DNA from: an uncultured Bacteroidales bacterium
GTDB taxonomy: Bacteria; Bacteroidota; Bacteroidia; Bacteroidales; P3
DNA length: 49,825 bases
Direction: 5' to 3'
Assembly: GCA_947168515.1 (NCBI GenBank)
Contig: CAMVMF010000019.1
Span: 1 to 49,825 of the forward strand
Shown here: in pieces, positions 33,846 through 43,521 of the stretch
How positions within the stretch are numbered: position 1 is the stretch's first letter
How the letters are laid out: each line of letters begins with the position of its first letter
Notes under the pieces: model-generated
Told to the model about the DNA's origin: nothing
Databases searched by the model: none
What the model saw: only the letters and a program-made list of their open reading frames with translations
Translations under genes and position numbers: made by a program

Positions 33846-34934
33846 TTAGTAGGCGGGACATTTAATTTTCATCTTCTTGCGGGTGCCTTTGGAGAGGCGG
33901 TAGACCAGACCTACCTCCAAGGCCCCAACACCGCCGGAGGCTGCAATGAGGTCGGAGATGTTGGCATCGTAGCAGAAGGTGAACACGAAGGCGTTGTATT
34001 CTATCATCAGGTTGGCTATGAGGGCATCGGCATGGCGCACGGCAAGACCAGTGCGCAGGCTCATTTGGTTCTGGCCGCCTTCGACAAGGTACCACTTGAC
34101 ATCGGCCCCATAGAGCAGTTCGCGGTATTGCCCCTGGGCCTGAAAAAGCAGGGTGGGCATAAGCGAGAACATCTCCCAGTGTCGCCATTCTGCGCGGGCG
34201 AAGAGGCTGTAGCGAGGCTCTAGATAGGTGTCGAGCATGCCGGAATAGGAGATGTTGGGCCGGTTGAGGTTGCGGACGGAGAGGCCTACCTTGGTGTGAA
34301 GGTCGCTGGTGGGTTGGTAGTACCAGGCAAGGCCGAGGCAGAGTAGTGGGTAGCTGACCTTGTGCACATCGAAGGTTTCGGCAGGGTCTTCCATGGAGGC
34401 GTTGTTGGGGTTGAAGCCCGACTGGGCCCAGCCGCCATCGATGCCAAGGGAGAGGATGTTGTTGCCATAGCGACTGATGGAGGTGAAAAAGGCTAGGGAC
34501 AAGTGGCCAGAAGTGGTGCCATAGTGGAGGGCACCGGCATGGTCGTTGAAGAAAGTGCCGCCCATGCTAAGGCCTCTTTGTCGGTTGTTGCTGCGCCAGA
34601 TAGCCATCTCGGCTGTTACGCCGGTGGTTTGGAAAGGAGCACTAATGGTGGCCCATTGGTTGCGATAGATCATGCCAAAGCGTCCCATGCCGTCGAAGAA
34701 ACCGGCATAGGCTGGGTTGAGCAGCATGGGGTCGGCATCGACTTGCGAAAAATGGATGTCCTGAGCCCGCAGCCCCGTCAGCCCCACCGTCAGCATCAAT
34801 AGGGCTAGAACCCTCTTAGTGATAAGCGAAAAGAGTACAGAGAACAATGAAGAAGACCTCCCGTGGAGGGCCTCTGTGGCAGGGCGGAGCCTCCCGTCCC
34901 TGTGCGCTGAGCATTGTCCTTTGTACGCTGTCAT
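33846..34934 (-). CDS. PorP/SprF-family T9SS outer-membrane protein
   Basis: Outer-membrane beta-barrel of the PorP/SprF family. The hallmark N-terminal block is AQDIHFSQVDADPMLLNPAYAGFF, split by the signal cleavage before QDIHFSQ; GMIYRNQWATI and FNDHAGALHYG also match. The frame is open from 34934 (362 aa), but that start puts an Arg-rich 30-residue stretch before the signal peptide. A TTG at 34847 would begin a normal signal peptide, so the true start is uncertain. PorP-like proteins tether T9SS cargo or adhesins at the outer membrane. The OmpA/PD40 gene starts 30 bases downstream, so the pair is an operon. Confidence 0.88.
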   Translation of the reverse strand: MTAYKGQCSAHRDGRLRPATEALHGRSSSLFSVLFSLITKRVLALLMLTVGLTGLRAQDIHFSQVDADPMLLNPAYAGFFDGMGRFGMIYRNQWATISAPFQTTGVTAEMAIWRSNNRQRGLSMGGTFFNDHAGALHYGTTSGHLSLAFFTSISRYGNNILSLGIDGGWAQSGFNPNNASMEDPAETFDVHKVSYPLLCLGLAWYYQPTSDLHTKVGLSVRNLNRPNISYSGMLDTYLEPRYSLFARAEWRHWEMFSLMPTLLFQAQGQYRELLYGADVKWYLVEGGQNQMSLRTGLAVRHADALIANLMIEYNAFVFTFCYDANISDLIAASGGVGALEVGLVYRLSKGTRKKMKIKCPAY

Positions 34935-35054
34935 ACCTTTTAATTAAAAAAAACTATAAAGTAAAAACTAAAAAGTATAATTGCCTAGTAGAGTGATTGT
35001 ATAGATTGTATATTTACATAGCATCTGTCTAATCCTTTTTAGTTTTTAGTTTAC

Positions 35055-35091
35055 CAAATTCTCAATTCTCAACTCTCAACTCTCAATTCCT
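35055..35091 (-). repeat. 7-mer repeat array, locus 3
   Basis: About five AATTCTC/AACTCTC units preceded by AGTTTTTAGTTT (35041-35052), the same pairing as loci 1 and 4. It supplies the last residue and TGA of tsaD (ARN-stop). The 148-base gap to porP/sprF also holds AAAAACTAAAAAG (34964-34976). Confidence 0.85.
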
Positions 35092-36108
35092 TGCATACGG
35101 CGGCAGCCCTAGGTCGGCAAATTCCCCCTTCAGATACTTGAAATAGCCTGCTATGCCCACCATGGCGGCATTGTCGGTGCAGAATTGCATCTTCGGAATA
35201 AAGACCTGCCAATGGTGTTTCTTTCCAATGCGTTGTATTTCGCTTCGCAGCAGGCTGTTGGCGGAGACACCTCCGGCAATGGCAATCTGTTTGACACCAC
35301 TTTGGATGACGGCTTTCTCCAGTTTCTTGATGAGGAAGTCTACGATGCAATGTTGGATAGAGGCGCATAGGTCGGCCTTGTGCTGCTGGATGAAGTCGGG
35401 GTCTTCGCGGGTTCGGTCGCGCAGAAAGTAGAGAAATGAGGTTTTGATGCCGCTGAAGCTGTAGTCATTGCCAGGGATATGGGGCGTGGCAAAGTGAAAG
35501 GCCTCGGGGTTGCCCTCTTTGGCCAGGCGGTCGATGATGGGACCGCCGGGATAGCCAAGGTCCATGATTTTGGCTGCCTTGTCGATGGCTTCGCCAGCCG
35601 CGTCGTCAATGGTCTCGCCCAGGACCTCCATGTCGAAATGGCTACGCAACAACAGAATTTGGGTGTGGCCGCCAGAGACCAGCAGGCAGATGAAAGGGAA
35701 CTGAGGTACGGGACTGTCGTCGTTCTCTTTGATGAAATGCGAGAGGACATGGCCTTGCAGGTGGTTCACCTCGATGAGGGGTATTTCCAAGGCCTGGGCA
35801 AAGCTTTTGGCAAAGCTCACCCCCACCATCAGCGAGCCCAGCAGGCCGGGACCGCGGGTGAAGGCCACGGCATCTATCTCCTCCTTGCCGATGTTGGCAT
35901 TCTTGATGGCGGTGTCCACCACCGGCACTATGTTTTGTTGGTGGGCGCGTGAGGCCAGTTCGGGCACCACGCCGCCGTACTGTTCGTGCACCTTTTGCGA
36001 AGCAATGACGTTGGAGAGAATGCGGTCGCCGCGCAACACAGCAGCCGAGGTGTCGTCGCACGACGACTCAATAGCAAGTATGGTAGCAATATGTTCAGTA
36101 GGTTCCAT
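35083..36108 (-). CDS. tsaD: tRNA N6-adenosine threonylcarbamoyltransferase
   Basis: 341-aa ASKHA-fold enzyme that transfers the threonylcarbamoyl group to A37 of ANN-decoding tRNAs, with TsaB and TsaE. Diagnostic motifs are IESSCDDTSAAV, the metal-binding HLQGHVLSH (two His), LLVSGGHTQI, and GGVSANSLLR. The ATG at 36108 (MEPTEH) is chosen because the frame upstream contains only a TTG at 36132 and the family begins near here. A TATCTTTG box (36137-36130) precedes it. Full-length, essential enzyme. Confidence 0.96.
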   Translation of the reverse strand: MEPTEHIATILAIESSCDDTSAAVLRGDRILSNVIASQKVHEQYGGVVPELASRAHQQNIVPVVDTAIKNANIGKEEIDAVAFTRGPGLLGSLMVGVSFAKSFAQALEIPLIEVNHLQGHVLSHFIKENDDSPVPQFPFICLLVSGGHTQILLLRSHFDMEVLGETIDDAAGEAIDKAAKIMDLGYPGGPIIDRLAKEGNPEAFHFATPHIPGNDYSFSGIKTSFLYFLRDRTREDPDFIQQHKADLCASIQHCIVDFLIKKLEKAVIQSGVKQIAIAGGVSANSLLRSEIQRIGKKHHWQVFIPKMQFCTDNAAMVGIAGYFKYLKGEFADLGLPPYARN

Positions 36109-36129
36109 TGAGTGTAAAATTTGCCAATG

Positions 36130-36137
36130 CAAAGATA
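36130..36137 (-). promoter_or_regulatory. -7 promoter box of tsaD
   Basis: TATCTTTG on the minus strand, 22 bases before the ATG. No TTTG at the ideal 19-base spacing; one lies about 30 bases upstream. Confidence 0.45.
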
Positions 36138-36504
36138 CGCTTTTTTTTTTATATGGTATGTTTTGAGCAAAAAAAAGAGAATTTGTGGATTGACAGAATG
36201 TCGTGCAGGATGCTTTAGCGATGCCAAGACGAATGGATTGGCTATGGTTGGGACCGGTTTATAGTAAGGGGTGTTTCAGAAGCGTGATAGCGCGAGTTGC
36301 AGGGAACTGCCTGGTTCGGTGTTGTTGTGGGTCTGTTTCGGACGCGGATGGAAAAGCAGAATCGACAATAGCGTTTCCTCTGTACCTAGGACATGGCCCT
36401 TTTGAGCTGGGGAGAGATGACGGTTGAAAGACGTTGGTGGACGATTGGGAGGGCGATTTGGCTGTTTGGAACTTTTTTGGCGGGGGCAGGTGGCGAAAAG
36501 GGTG
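36138..36504. other. Divergent intergenic region tsaD / tolC-like
   Basis: About 370 bases with no supportable gene on either strand. TACTTTTG at 36505-36512 is a candidate -7 box for the exporter operon, but the nearest TTTG is 25 bases upstream instead of about 19, so the promoter could depend on an activator such as the LytTR protein encoded in the operon (inference). Confidence 0.4.
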
Positions 36505-36547
36505 TACTTTTGCAGTCTCAAATGAAGAAAAGAAATTGAATGGAAAT

Positions 36548-38026
36548 ATGAAAAAGAAATTGTTCGTCACATTGATGGTTTTTTCATTTTTGGGCGCGAG
36601 TGCCCAAACCGGAGTGCCGCTGTCGCTGACACTGGAGGACTGCCATAGGTTGGCCCTAGAGTACAACAAACAGCTGAAAATTGCAGAAGAAAAGGTGGCA
36701 GAAACCGACGCTTTGAAGAAGATGGCGTTGAGTGAGATGTTTCCGAAGTTTTCGGCCAACGGAGCCTATACTTGGAACCAGAAGTCCATACAGTTGCTCA
36801 GCGATGAGAAACAGGATGCCTTGAACAACATGGGCACCAATGCCGCGCAGGATGTTGCGGCCTCGGTCTCGGAGTTTGTCAATCGGCTGATGCCTATAGA
36901 CCCGGCACTGGCTCAGTCTTTTGCAGAGTTGCTGGAAGGAAGCGATGTGGCCCATGCGCTTAACGGTTTGGGACAGCAGATCACTAGCACGTTGGACATG
37001 GACCTGAGGAATATATGGGTTGGAGGCGTGACGGTGACGCAGCCTGTGTTCTTGGGCGGCAAGCTGGTGGAGTTCTACCGCAGCGCACGCACCACCAACG
37101 AAATGGCACAACTGGGCTATGACAAAGCCAAGTCGGATTTACTGGTGCAGGTAGACGAGGCCTATTGGCGTGTGATCTCGGTGCAGAAGAAGCTGGAGCT
37201 GGCACAGCAGTATGCGAACTTGTTGGACACGATGTACCAGAATGTGCAAGCCTTAAAAGAAGCGGAGATGGCCACCGAAGCCGACTTGACCAAGGTACGC
37301 GTGAAACTCAACGAGGCCCAAATGAGCCTGACCAAGGCCACCAGTGGGCTCCAATTGGCCAAGATGCTGCTTTACCAGATGTGTGGACTGGATCTCAACG
37401 GCAATTATTTGGTACTGGAGTCGTTGGAACTGCAGGACCGACAATCTTTGAGCAATATAGACATGAGCCAAGTGCTGAACAACAGCAAAGAGATACAGCT
37501 ATTGGAAAAGAGCGATGCATTGGCTAAGTCGGCGGTCCACATTGCCGCCTCTGGTTTGATGCCCAATCTGGCCGTGACGGGTTCGTATCTGGCCACCAAC
37601 CCCAACCTGTACAACGGATACAGCAAAGGATTTGGCGGCATGTTTACCGTTGGTGCCGTACTGAACGTGCCTATCTGCCACCCCAGCGCCGTCTATGCCT
37701 TGAAGGCTGCCAAGCATCAGCGCAACGAGGTCCAGTTTCTGATTGAAGAAGCCAGCGACAAGATACAGCTGTTGGTGAACAAACTCAACTATGAGCTGGA
37801 AGTGGCCAACCGCAAGTTGATGGCCAGCCAGACCAATCTCACCCATGCCGAGGAGAACCTTAGCCTGGCGGAGGAGAGCTTTAAGTCGGGTTTGATAAGC
37901 AGTAGCGACCTGATGGCTGCTCAGACGGCATGGCTGTCAGCCAGCAGCGAGTTGCTGGATGCCGGCATAGAGGTGCAGATGGACTACCTCTACCTGCAAC
38001 AAGCCATGGGAAGGATTGGAAAATAA
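36548..38026 (+). CDS. TolC-family outer-membrane efflux protein
   Basis: 492-aa outer-membrane channel of a tripartite exporter. Signal peptide 1-20 (GASAQ). The two long repeated coiled-coil halves of the OEP family are visible (LEDCHRLALEYNKQLKIAEE; LMASQTNLTHAEENLSLAEE with SGLISSSDLMAAQTAW). The start at 36548 is chosen because it opens the signal peptide; the frame upstream to 36434 gives 38 residues with no signal. First gene of a six-gene plus-strand operon with HlyD, two permeases, kinase and regulator. Confidence 0.93.
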   Translation: MKKKLFVTLMVFSFLGASAQTGVPLSLTLEDCHRLALEYNKQLKIAEEKVAETDALKKMALSEMFPKFSANGAYTWNQKSIQLLSDEKQDALNNMGTNAAQDVAASVSEFVNRLMPIDPALAQSFAELLEGSDVAHALNGLGQQITSTLDMDLRNIWVGGVTVTQPVFLGGKLVEFYRSARTTNEMAQLGYDKAKSDLLVQVDEAYWRVISVQKKLELAQQYANLLDTMYQNVQALKEAEMATEADLTKVRVKLNEAQMSLTKATSGLQLAKMLLYQMCGLDLNGNYLVLESLELQDRQSLSNIDMSQVLNNSKEIQLLEKSDALAKSAVHIAASGLMPNLAVTGSYLATNPNLYNGYSKGFGGMFTVGAVLNVPICHPSAVYALKAAKHQRNEVQFLIEEASDKIQLLVNKLNYELEVANRKLMASQTNLTHAEENLSLAEESFKSGLISSSDLMAAQTAWLSASSELLDAGIEVQMDYLYLQQAMGRIGK

Positions 38027-38080
38027 TAGACGTTCGAAGTTAGAGTTTAGAATTTATAGAACCCAATAAAATTAATAGAA

Positions 38081-39070
38081 ATGGAAAATACAAAGAAACA
38101 GTCGTTGATAGGTGTCGGCGTTCTTATCGCCGTGGTGGTTGTGCTGGCCGTGGTGGGGCTGATAGTGCTGCGCCCTGAGCCGGAAGTACTGATGGGCGAG
38201 GCAGATGCTTCGGAATACCGCGTCTCGGGCAAGGTGCCTGGTCGCGTGGAGGAATTTTATGTTCAGGAGGGGGACCAAGTGAAGGCCGGCGATACGCTGG
38301 TGTTCATTAATAGCCCCGAGGTGTCGGCCAAGCTAGAACAGGCCCAGGCCGCCCGCTCGGCCGCCAGCGCTCAGGCCGGCAAGGCCAAAAATGGGGCCCG
38401 ACAGCAGCAGATAACGGCGGCCTACCAAATGTGGCAAAAGGCCCAGGTGGGAGTTGACATCGCCAAAAAGTCGTTGGACCGTGTCCAGGCCCTTTACGAC
38501 AAAAAGGTGGTCTCGGCTCAGAAACGCGACGAGGTGGAGGCACAGTATAAGGCCGCCGTGGCTACGGCCAATGCCGCCAAATCGCAATACGACATGGCAG
38601 TAGAGGGAGCCCGGGATGAGGATAAAGAGGCTGCCATGGCACTAGTGGCCCAAGCCAACGGAGCCATTGCCGAAGTACAGTCGTATATGGGCGAACGCTA
38701 TCTTACGGCCCCATGCGATGGCGAGGTGGTGGAGATTTACCCCAAACGCACTGAGCTTATTGGCACGGGGTCACCTGTGATGTCCATTGTGGATATGAGC
38801 GATATGTGGTTCACCTTCAGCGTACGCGAAGACTTGCTGGGCAATCTGAAAGTGGGCAAGGTGGTTGAGGTAACCGTACCGGCTTTGGGTGATGACACTT
38901 ACCAAGCCCGCGTAACCCACCTCAGAGCCATGGCCAGCTATGCTACCTGGCGTGCCACCAAGAATAACGGTCAGTATGACATGAAGAGTTTCGATGTCAA
39001 GATGGTCCCTGTGGAAGAAATTCCCGGCTTGCGTCCCGGCATGACGGCCATTATAAAAAGTAAAAACTAA
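38081..39070 (+). CDS. HlyD-family membrane fusion protein
   Basis: 329-aa periplasmic adaptor. Transmembrane helix at about 8-30 (LIGVGVLIAVVVVLAVVGLI). Split barrel-sandwich domain (SGKVPGRVEEFYVQEGDQVK and RYLTAPCDGEVVEIYP), an Ala/Lys-rich coiled-coil hairpin at about 85-190, and a beta-barrel domain ending LRPGMTAIIK. It links the inner-membrane permeases to the TolC protein. The stop codon TAA lies in an AAAAACTAAAA tract that belongs to the adjacent 7-mer composite repeat. Confidence 0.93.
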   Translation: MENTKKQSLIGVGVLIAVVVVLAVVGLIVLRPEPEVLMGEADASEYRVSGKVPGRVEEFYVQEGDQVKAGDTLVFINSPEVSAKLEQAQAARSAASAQAGKAKNGARQQQITAAYQMWQKAQVGVDIAKKSLDRVQALYDKKVVSAQKRDEVEAQYKAAVATANAAKSQYDMAVEGARDEDKEAAMALVAQANGAIAEVQSYMGERYLTAPCDGEVVEIYPKRTELIGTGSPVMSIVDMSDMWFTFSVREDLLGNLKVGKVVEVTVPALGDDTYQARVTHLRAMASYATWRATKNNGQYDMKSFDVKMVPVEEIPGLRPGMTAIIKSKN

Positions 39071-39205
39071 AAGTGATTATAGTTTTTCGTTTTTAGCATA
39101 CCCAATTCTCAACTCTCAATTCTCAATTCTCAATTCTCAACTCTCAATTCTCAATTCTCAATTCCCAATTCAACTCCGTCCACCTTTTAGTTTTTATCTT
39201 TTACT
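39061..39205 (-). repeat. Composite 7-mer repeat, locus 4
   Basis: AATTCTC array (39102-39172, about ten units) flanked by AAAAACT-type tracts on both sides (39062-39073 and 39186-39197) and by CCGTCCACC, the complement of the locus 1 connector. Same element as 6784-6866 in inverted orientation. It fills the gap between the HlyD and first permease genes. Confidence 0.9.
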
Positions 39206-39209
39206 TTAA

Positions 39210-40382
39210 ATGAAAACGTTGTTTGATAAATTATCCAATGTGCTACAGCGAGAGTTGACCCGCATAATGGCGCACCCACGATACCTCATCTTTGCCACAT
39301 TGGGCATAGCATTCTCCTATGTGTTTTTTCTCACCCTCATGCGTGATGGGCAGCCGCAGAAGTTGCCTATCGCTATTGTGGATGAGGATGGCAGCTACCT
39401 CTCACGCCGTCTGTGTCACGAGATAGAGGCCACGCAAGGGGTACACGTAGCCCGGGTCTACAACAGCCATGAGGAGGCCCGCGCCGCCATGCAGCGGCAG
39501 GAGATATACGCCTTCCTGCATATACCTCACGGCACCTACAACGATGTGCTGGCCTTCAAGGCCCCGCACATAGTGCTGTATGCCAACAATGCCTACCTAT
39601 TGAGTGGCACCCTCAGCTACAAACAGCTAATGACCATCTGCAACCTGGCGGCTGGGGCCGTGCAGCGAGAGGTGCTGCGCAAGAAAGGCATGGGCGAAGA
39701 GCAGATTATGGGACTGATAATGCCGATAGAGATTGATGCCCATTTGGTGGGCAACCCCATGGCCAACTACCAGTCGTATCTACTAACCACCATACTGCCG
39801 GGCATCCTGGGGTTGATGGTAATCCTGCTAACAGTGTTCAGCATTGGAATAGAAAGCCGTGAGGGTACCGACCGCGAGTGGCTTGCCACAGCCGGCAATA
39901 GGATGGGCGTGGCCATGGTGGGCAAGTTGCTCCCGTATGCTTGCTGGTTTGCCCTTCTGCAGTTGGTGGGCAATTTGGTGCTCTTTGGATTCTGCCATTT
40001 CCCGATGCAGGGCAGTTATCTAACCTTGGCCGTTTGTTCGATACTTTTTGTGTTGGCTATGATGTCGGCAGGCGTGTTTTTCTATGGCCTGATACCGCAG
40101 GTGACCAATGCTGTTTGTGTCAGTGCCTTCTATGGCATTCTGGCATTCTCCCTTTCGGGTTTCACCTATCCTGTCAGCGGCATGGCACGTCCACTGCAGG
40201 CCTTGAGCGTGGTGTTTCCCCTTCGGCAGAACTACCTGGTATATGTGAACGAGGCCCTTTTCGGGCTTCCCTTGGCCAACAGCTATGTGCATCTGTGCAT
40301 TTTGGCCCTCTTCCTTCTGCTGCCCTTGCTTACCAATAGTCGAATCAAAAAACAGATACTAAGCCATGAAAATGCTGCATAA
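39210..40382 (+). CDS. ABC-2 type transporter permease (first)
   Basis: 390-aa membrane protein of the ABC-2 (YhhJ/YbhR-like) class. One helix near the N-terminus (YLIFATLGIAFSYVFFLTLM), a large periplasmic domain (about 50-185, starting QKLPIAIVDEDGS) and five more helices from about 190 to 375. No ATP-binding domain in this gene or its neighbours. Expected to form a heterodimer with the next permease, which it overlaps by 17 bases. Confidence 0.88.
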   Translation: MKTLFDKLSNVLQRELTRIMAHPRYLIFATLGIAFSYVFFLTLMRDGQPQKLPIAIVDEDGSYLSRRLCHEIEATQGVHVARVYNSHEEARAAMQRQEIYAFLHIPHGTYNDVLAFKAPHIVLYANNAYLLSGTLSYKQLMTICNLAAGAVQREVLRKKGMGEEQIMGLIMPIEIDAHLVGNPMANYQSYLLTTILPGILGLMVILLTVFSIGIESREGTDREWLATAGNRMGVAMVGKLLPYACWFALLQLVGNLVLFGFCHFPMQGSYLTLAVCSILFVLAMMSAGVFFYGLIPQVTNAVCVSAFYGILAFSLSGFTYPVSGMARPLQALSVVFPLRQNYLVYVNEALFGLPLANSYVHLCILALFLLLPLLTNSRIKKQILSHENAA

Positions 40383-41595
40383 CATCAAACAATTTTTGGA
40401 AGACCTGGCCGAGGTGTGTCAGGCCGAATGGGGCCGCATCTTCGGCAACACAGGGGTGCTACTGATAATCTTTGTGGCCGGTGTGGGCTACCCGCTTATT
40501 TTCAACGGTATATATACACAAGAGAACCTATATGATGTGCCGGTGGCAGTGGTAGACGATGCCCGCTGTGAAGAGAGTGAACGTTTCATTCATAAAATGG
40601 ATGCCACTCCCGAGATCGAGGTGCGCTATGAGGCAAGTTCGATGGCTGAGGCCAAGCGCCTCATGGCCAATCGTAAGGTTAATGGTATCATTCATTTTCC
40701 TTCTGACTATGGCGAACGGTTGGCCCGTCTGGAGACAGCCCGTGTTGGGGTGTTCTGCGATATGTCGTCCTTTTTGTACTATAAAAGTGTGTTTATGGGG
40801 GCCAACTTTACCATGCTTGACGAGATGAAACAGATAGAGTTCACCCGCTATGGCCTGACGGGCATCACTGGCGAGCAGGCCAACACGCTGGTCAACCCCG
40901 TGGGGTACGACGATGTGAAGCTCTTTGTGCCGGGAGGTGGATTCACCAGTTTTCTCATACCGGCACTGCTCATTTTGGTCATACAGCAAACCTTGTTCTT
41001 TGGAGTGGGCATGCTGGGCGGAACCGCTCGCGAGGAGGGTGCCGAGCTGTCTGCTGTCCCCGCCCGTTTGCGCCGCCGCCATTACGACCGCGTGGTGCTG
41101 GGAAGGGCAATGGCCTATACGGTCATCTACAGTGCCCTTGTGGCAGTAGACCTTTTCCTTATTCCGCGTCTCTTCAATCTACCTCATATTGCACAGGTGG
41201 ACCAGTTGGCACTCTTTTTGCTGCCATTTCTTCTCTCGGTTTGTTTCCTCAGCATCTCTTGTGCCAGCCTCTTCCGGCATCGCGAGTCCGGCATCATCAC
41301 CTTGGTTTTCTCCAGCATCATATTGCTCTTCCTCTCGGGCTTTGCCTGGCCACAAAGTTCTATGCCCGACTTTTGGCGTCATTTTTCCTACCTTTTCCCG
41401 TCGACGCATGCTGTGCAAGGTTTTGTGCGCATGAACTCCATGGGAGCCACGCTGCATGAGGTGAGCTTCGAGTATTTGATGTTGTGGGCATTGACCTTGG
41501 TGTACTTTGTCACAGCCTGCCTGTCGGTGGGGTCCGGTGTGCGCCGATGTGCCCACAGGCATTCCTATCGTCGGCGTGTTCATGATACCGTATAA
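40366..41595 (+). CDS. ABC-2 type transporter permease (second)
   Basis: 409-aa paralogue of the preceding gene with the same layout: N-terminal helix (GVLLIIFVAGVGYPLIFNGI), periplasmic domain with VPVAVVDDARCEES, and C-terminal helices (LVFSSIILLFLSGFAWPQSS). The Arg/His-rich tail is cytosolic. Overlaps the previous gene by 17 bases, implying coupled translation and a fixed subunit ratio. Confidence 0.88.
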   Translation: MKMLHNIKQFLEDLAEVCQAEWGRIFGNTGVLLIIFVAGVGYPLIFNGIYTQENLYDVPVAVVDDARCEESERFIHKMDATPEIEVRYEASSMAEAKRLMANRKVNGIIHFPSDYGERLARLETARVGVFCDMSSFLYYKSVFMGANFTMLDEMKQIEFTRYGLTGITGEQANTLVNPVGYDDVKLFVPGGGFTSFLIPALLILVIQQTLFFGVGMLGGTAREEGAELSAVPARLRRRHYDRVVLGRAMAYTVIYSALVAVDLFLIPRLFNLPHIAQVDQLALFLLPFLLSVCFLSISCASLFRHRESGIITLVFSSIILLFLSGFAWPQSSMPDFWRHFSYLFPSTHAVQGFVRMNSMGATLHEVSFEYLMLWALTLVYFVTACLSVGSGVRRCAHRHSYRRRVHDTV

Positions 41596-41607
41596 AACAC
41601 AATAATT

Positions 41608-42732
41608 ATGGCACCGTTGCGTTATCCTAATATGACCTTTGAACATCTGCAGCCGTTGGCACATATCATTGACAACCGCCAGAAGATTCTGTTCAGCAAC
41701 CCTTTCACCACAAAGGTGGCGGTGCTGTTGACCTTTATCCATGCTGCGGTGATTTCGCTGCTGTTGACCATTGCCAATCTCAAATGGGGAGGCATCGCCG
41801 GTGACTACTGGCCACAGCAGCTCTTTCTCTTGGTGCATAACCTGATTCTTTCGGGGTTGGTATTTGGAATATGCTTTCGGGTTTATGGCCGTTGCCTGAA
41901 GTCCGTGGACCCTGCCCAGAGTGCTGCTCGTTATATCGTATACTCTAGTGTGGGCAGCTTGCTGATAGCGTTTGCCTTTAGCGTGTTTTCACATTGGTTT
42001 CGCCGCTCGGTGTTTCACGATTTGGACATTATCGGCATCATTGATATCGCCACATTGGCCGATGCGCTTCTGTCGGCAGGTGCCGTTCTGATAGCTACAC
42101 TCATTTTTGTTCTCTGCCGCCGTCAGAAGATGGTTTTGGCCAATGAGCAGCTGCAGTCGGAACGATTGATAGCCCGTTGTGAAGCTTTGGAGAAGCAGGT
42201 CAACCCCCATTTCCTTTTCAATTCCCTCAACACCCTTGGCGGTTTGATAGGGGTGGACGACGACAGCGCCCAGCACTACCTCCAGCAGTTGGCCTCCACC
42301 TACCGCTACATCATGCAACAGCACGTCAACCATACGGTGCCCTTTGCCGACGAGCTGGCTTTTGTGGACACCTATTGTGATATGATGCAGATACGCTATG
42401 GGGGCAACCTACGCATCATCCGCCGCATCGATCCTGCCTTGCTCCAGCATAGGGTGCCACCGATTAGCGTGCAGCTGCTGGTAGAAAACGCCATCAAGCA
42501 TAATGTTGTCAGCGACCGTCACCCCCTTACAATCACCATCGAAACAATAGGAGACAGCACTTTGCGTGTGAGCAACACCCTCCAGCTCAAGCAGGACGAA
42601 CAAGATGGGGCAGGTAGCCTCCATGTCGGTTTGGACAATCTCAACCAGCGTTACAAGTTGCTTTTCCATCAAGAGATAAATATCCAGCAGACGGAAACCG
42701 ACTTTGTTGTGGAACTGCCTCTGATAGCATAG
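41608..42732 (+). CDS. LytS/YehU-type sensor histidine kinase
   Basis: 374-aa membrane kinase. Four predicted helices between about 37 and 170, no large periplasmic domain. A His_kinase domain follows, with phospho-acceptor His201 in EKQVNPHFLFNSLNTLGGLI. The ATP-binding N-box is LLVENAIKHNVVSDRH; GLDNLNQRYKLLF is the late conserved block. It starts 12 bases after the second permease and pairs with the LytTR regulator downstream. Likely senses the membrane state or the exporter's substrate (inference). Confidence 0.92.
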   Translation: MAPLRYPNMTFEHLQPLAHIIDNRQKILFSNPFTTKVAVLLTFIHAAVISLLLTIANLKWGGIAGDYWPQQLFLLVHNLILSGLVFGICFRVYGRCLKSVDPAQSAARYIVYSSVGSLLIAFAFSVFSHWFRRSVFHDLDIIGIIDIATLADALLSAGAVLIATLIFVLCRRQKMVLANEQLQSERLIARCEALEKQVNPHFLFNSLNTLGGLIGVDDDSAQHYLQQLASTYRYIMQQHVNHTVPFADELAFVDTYCDMMQIRYGGNLRIIRRIDPALLQHRVPPISVQLLVENAIKHNVVSDRHPLTITIETIGDSTLRVSNTLQLKQDEQDGAGSLHVGLDNLNQRYKLLFHQEINIQQTETDFVVELPLIA

Positions 42733-42756
42733 GCTCAAATGTAAATCCAACTGCTT

Positions 42757-43521
42757 ATGAAAGTATTGATCATTGAAGACGAAATGGTGGCTGCCAAACA
42801 ACTCCGCCGCCTACTGGAAGAGGCCGACTCCTCCGCACAGATTCTGGCCGTGCTGCAAAGTATAGAGGAGAGCGTGGAATACTTCAGGCAGAACCCGCCA
42901 CCAGACCTAGTCTTTATGGACATCCACTTAGCGGATGGGTCGGCGTTCCGCATCTTCGATCAGGTGAAAGTGGTTGCCCCCGTGGTCTTCACAACGGCCT
43001 ATGACCAGTATGCCCTTCAAGCCTTCCAAGTCAATAGCATCGACTACCTTCTCAAGCCCATAAATCTGGATGACCTGCGCCGAGCCCTGTCCAAGTATGG
43101 TCGCTTGGTGGCGCAACAACCGGCCCCGAAAGAAACTGACTTTGCCCGTTTGATGGAGATGATGCGGCAGCACGAGCGGCAGTACAAGTCCTACTTCCTG
43201 TTGCCCGTGGCCGACAAGTTGGTGCCCGTTGCCGTGAAAGACATCGCATTCATTTATCTCGACAACAAGGTGGCCAACATCGTCACTTTCGACGGCTGTA
43301 CCCATGCGGTCGACAAACCGCTGGACTCCCTCGTAGACCAGCTTGACCCACAACAGTTTTACCGCGCCAACCGACAGGTGGTTGTGGCCCACAAGGCCAT
43401 CAGCGACATCTCTTTCTGGCTTCTCGGTAAACTCAAGCTGGAGCTGTGCGTCCCCACGCCCGAAAATATCATCATTCCTAAGGCCAAGGTCCCTGAGTTC
43501 AAGGAGTGGTACTCCAAGTAA
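42757..43521 (+). CDS. LytTR-family response regulator
   Basis: 254-aa regulator. Receiver domain (about 1-120) with IEDE acidic pocket, phospho-acceptor Asp55 (LVFMDIHLADGSA) and Lys in YLLKPINL. LytTR DNA-binding domain at about 150-250 (FLLPVADKLVPVAVKDIAFI, FYRANRQVVVAHKAI). Likely activated by the kinase 24 bases upstream and controlling this exporter operon. A strong terminator follows. Confidence 0.94.
   Translation: MKVLIIEDEMVAAKQLRRLLEEADSSAQILAVLQSIEESVEYFRQNPPPDLVFMDIHLADGSAFRIFDQVKVVAPVVFTTAYDQYALQAFQVNSIDYLLKPINLDDLRRALSKYGRLVAQQPAPKETDFARLMEMMRQHERQYKSYFLLPVADKLVPVAVKDIAFIYLDNKVANIVTFDGCTHAVDKPLDSLVDQLDPQQFYRANRQVVVAHKAISDISFWLLGKLKLELCVPTPENIIIPKAKVPEFKEWYSK

Noticed and set aside
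36203..36427. 74-residue open frame between tsaD and the TolC gene
   Set aside because: No motif or ribosome-binding context; composition matches the surrounding non-coding sequence.
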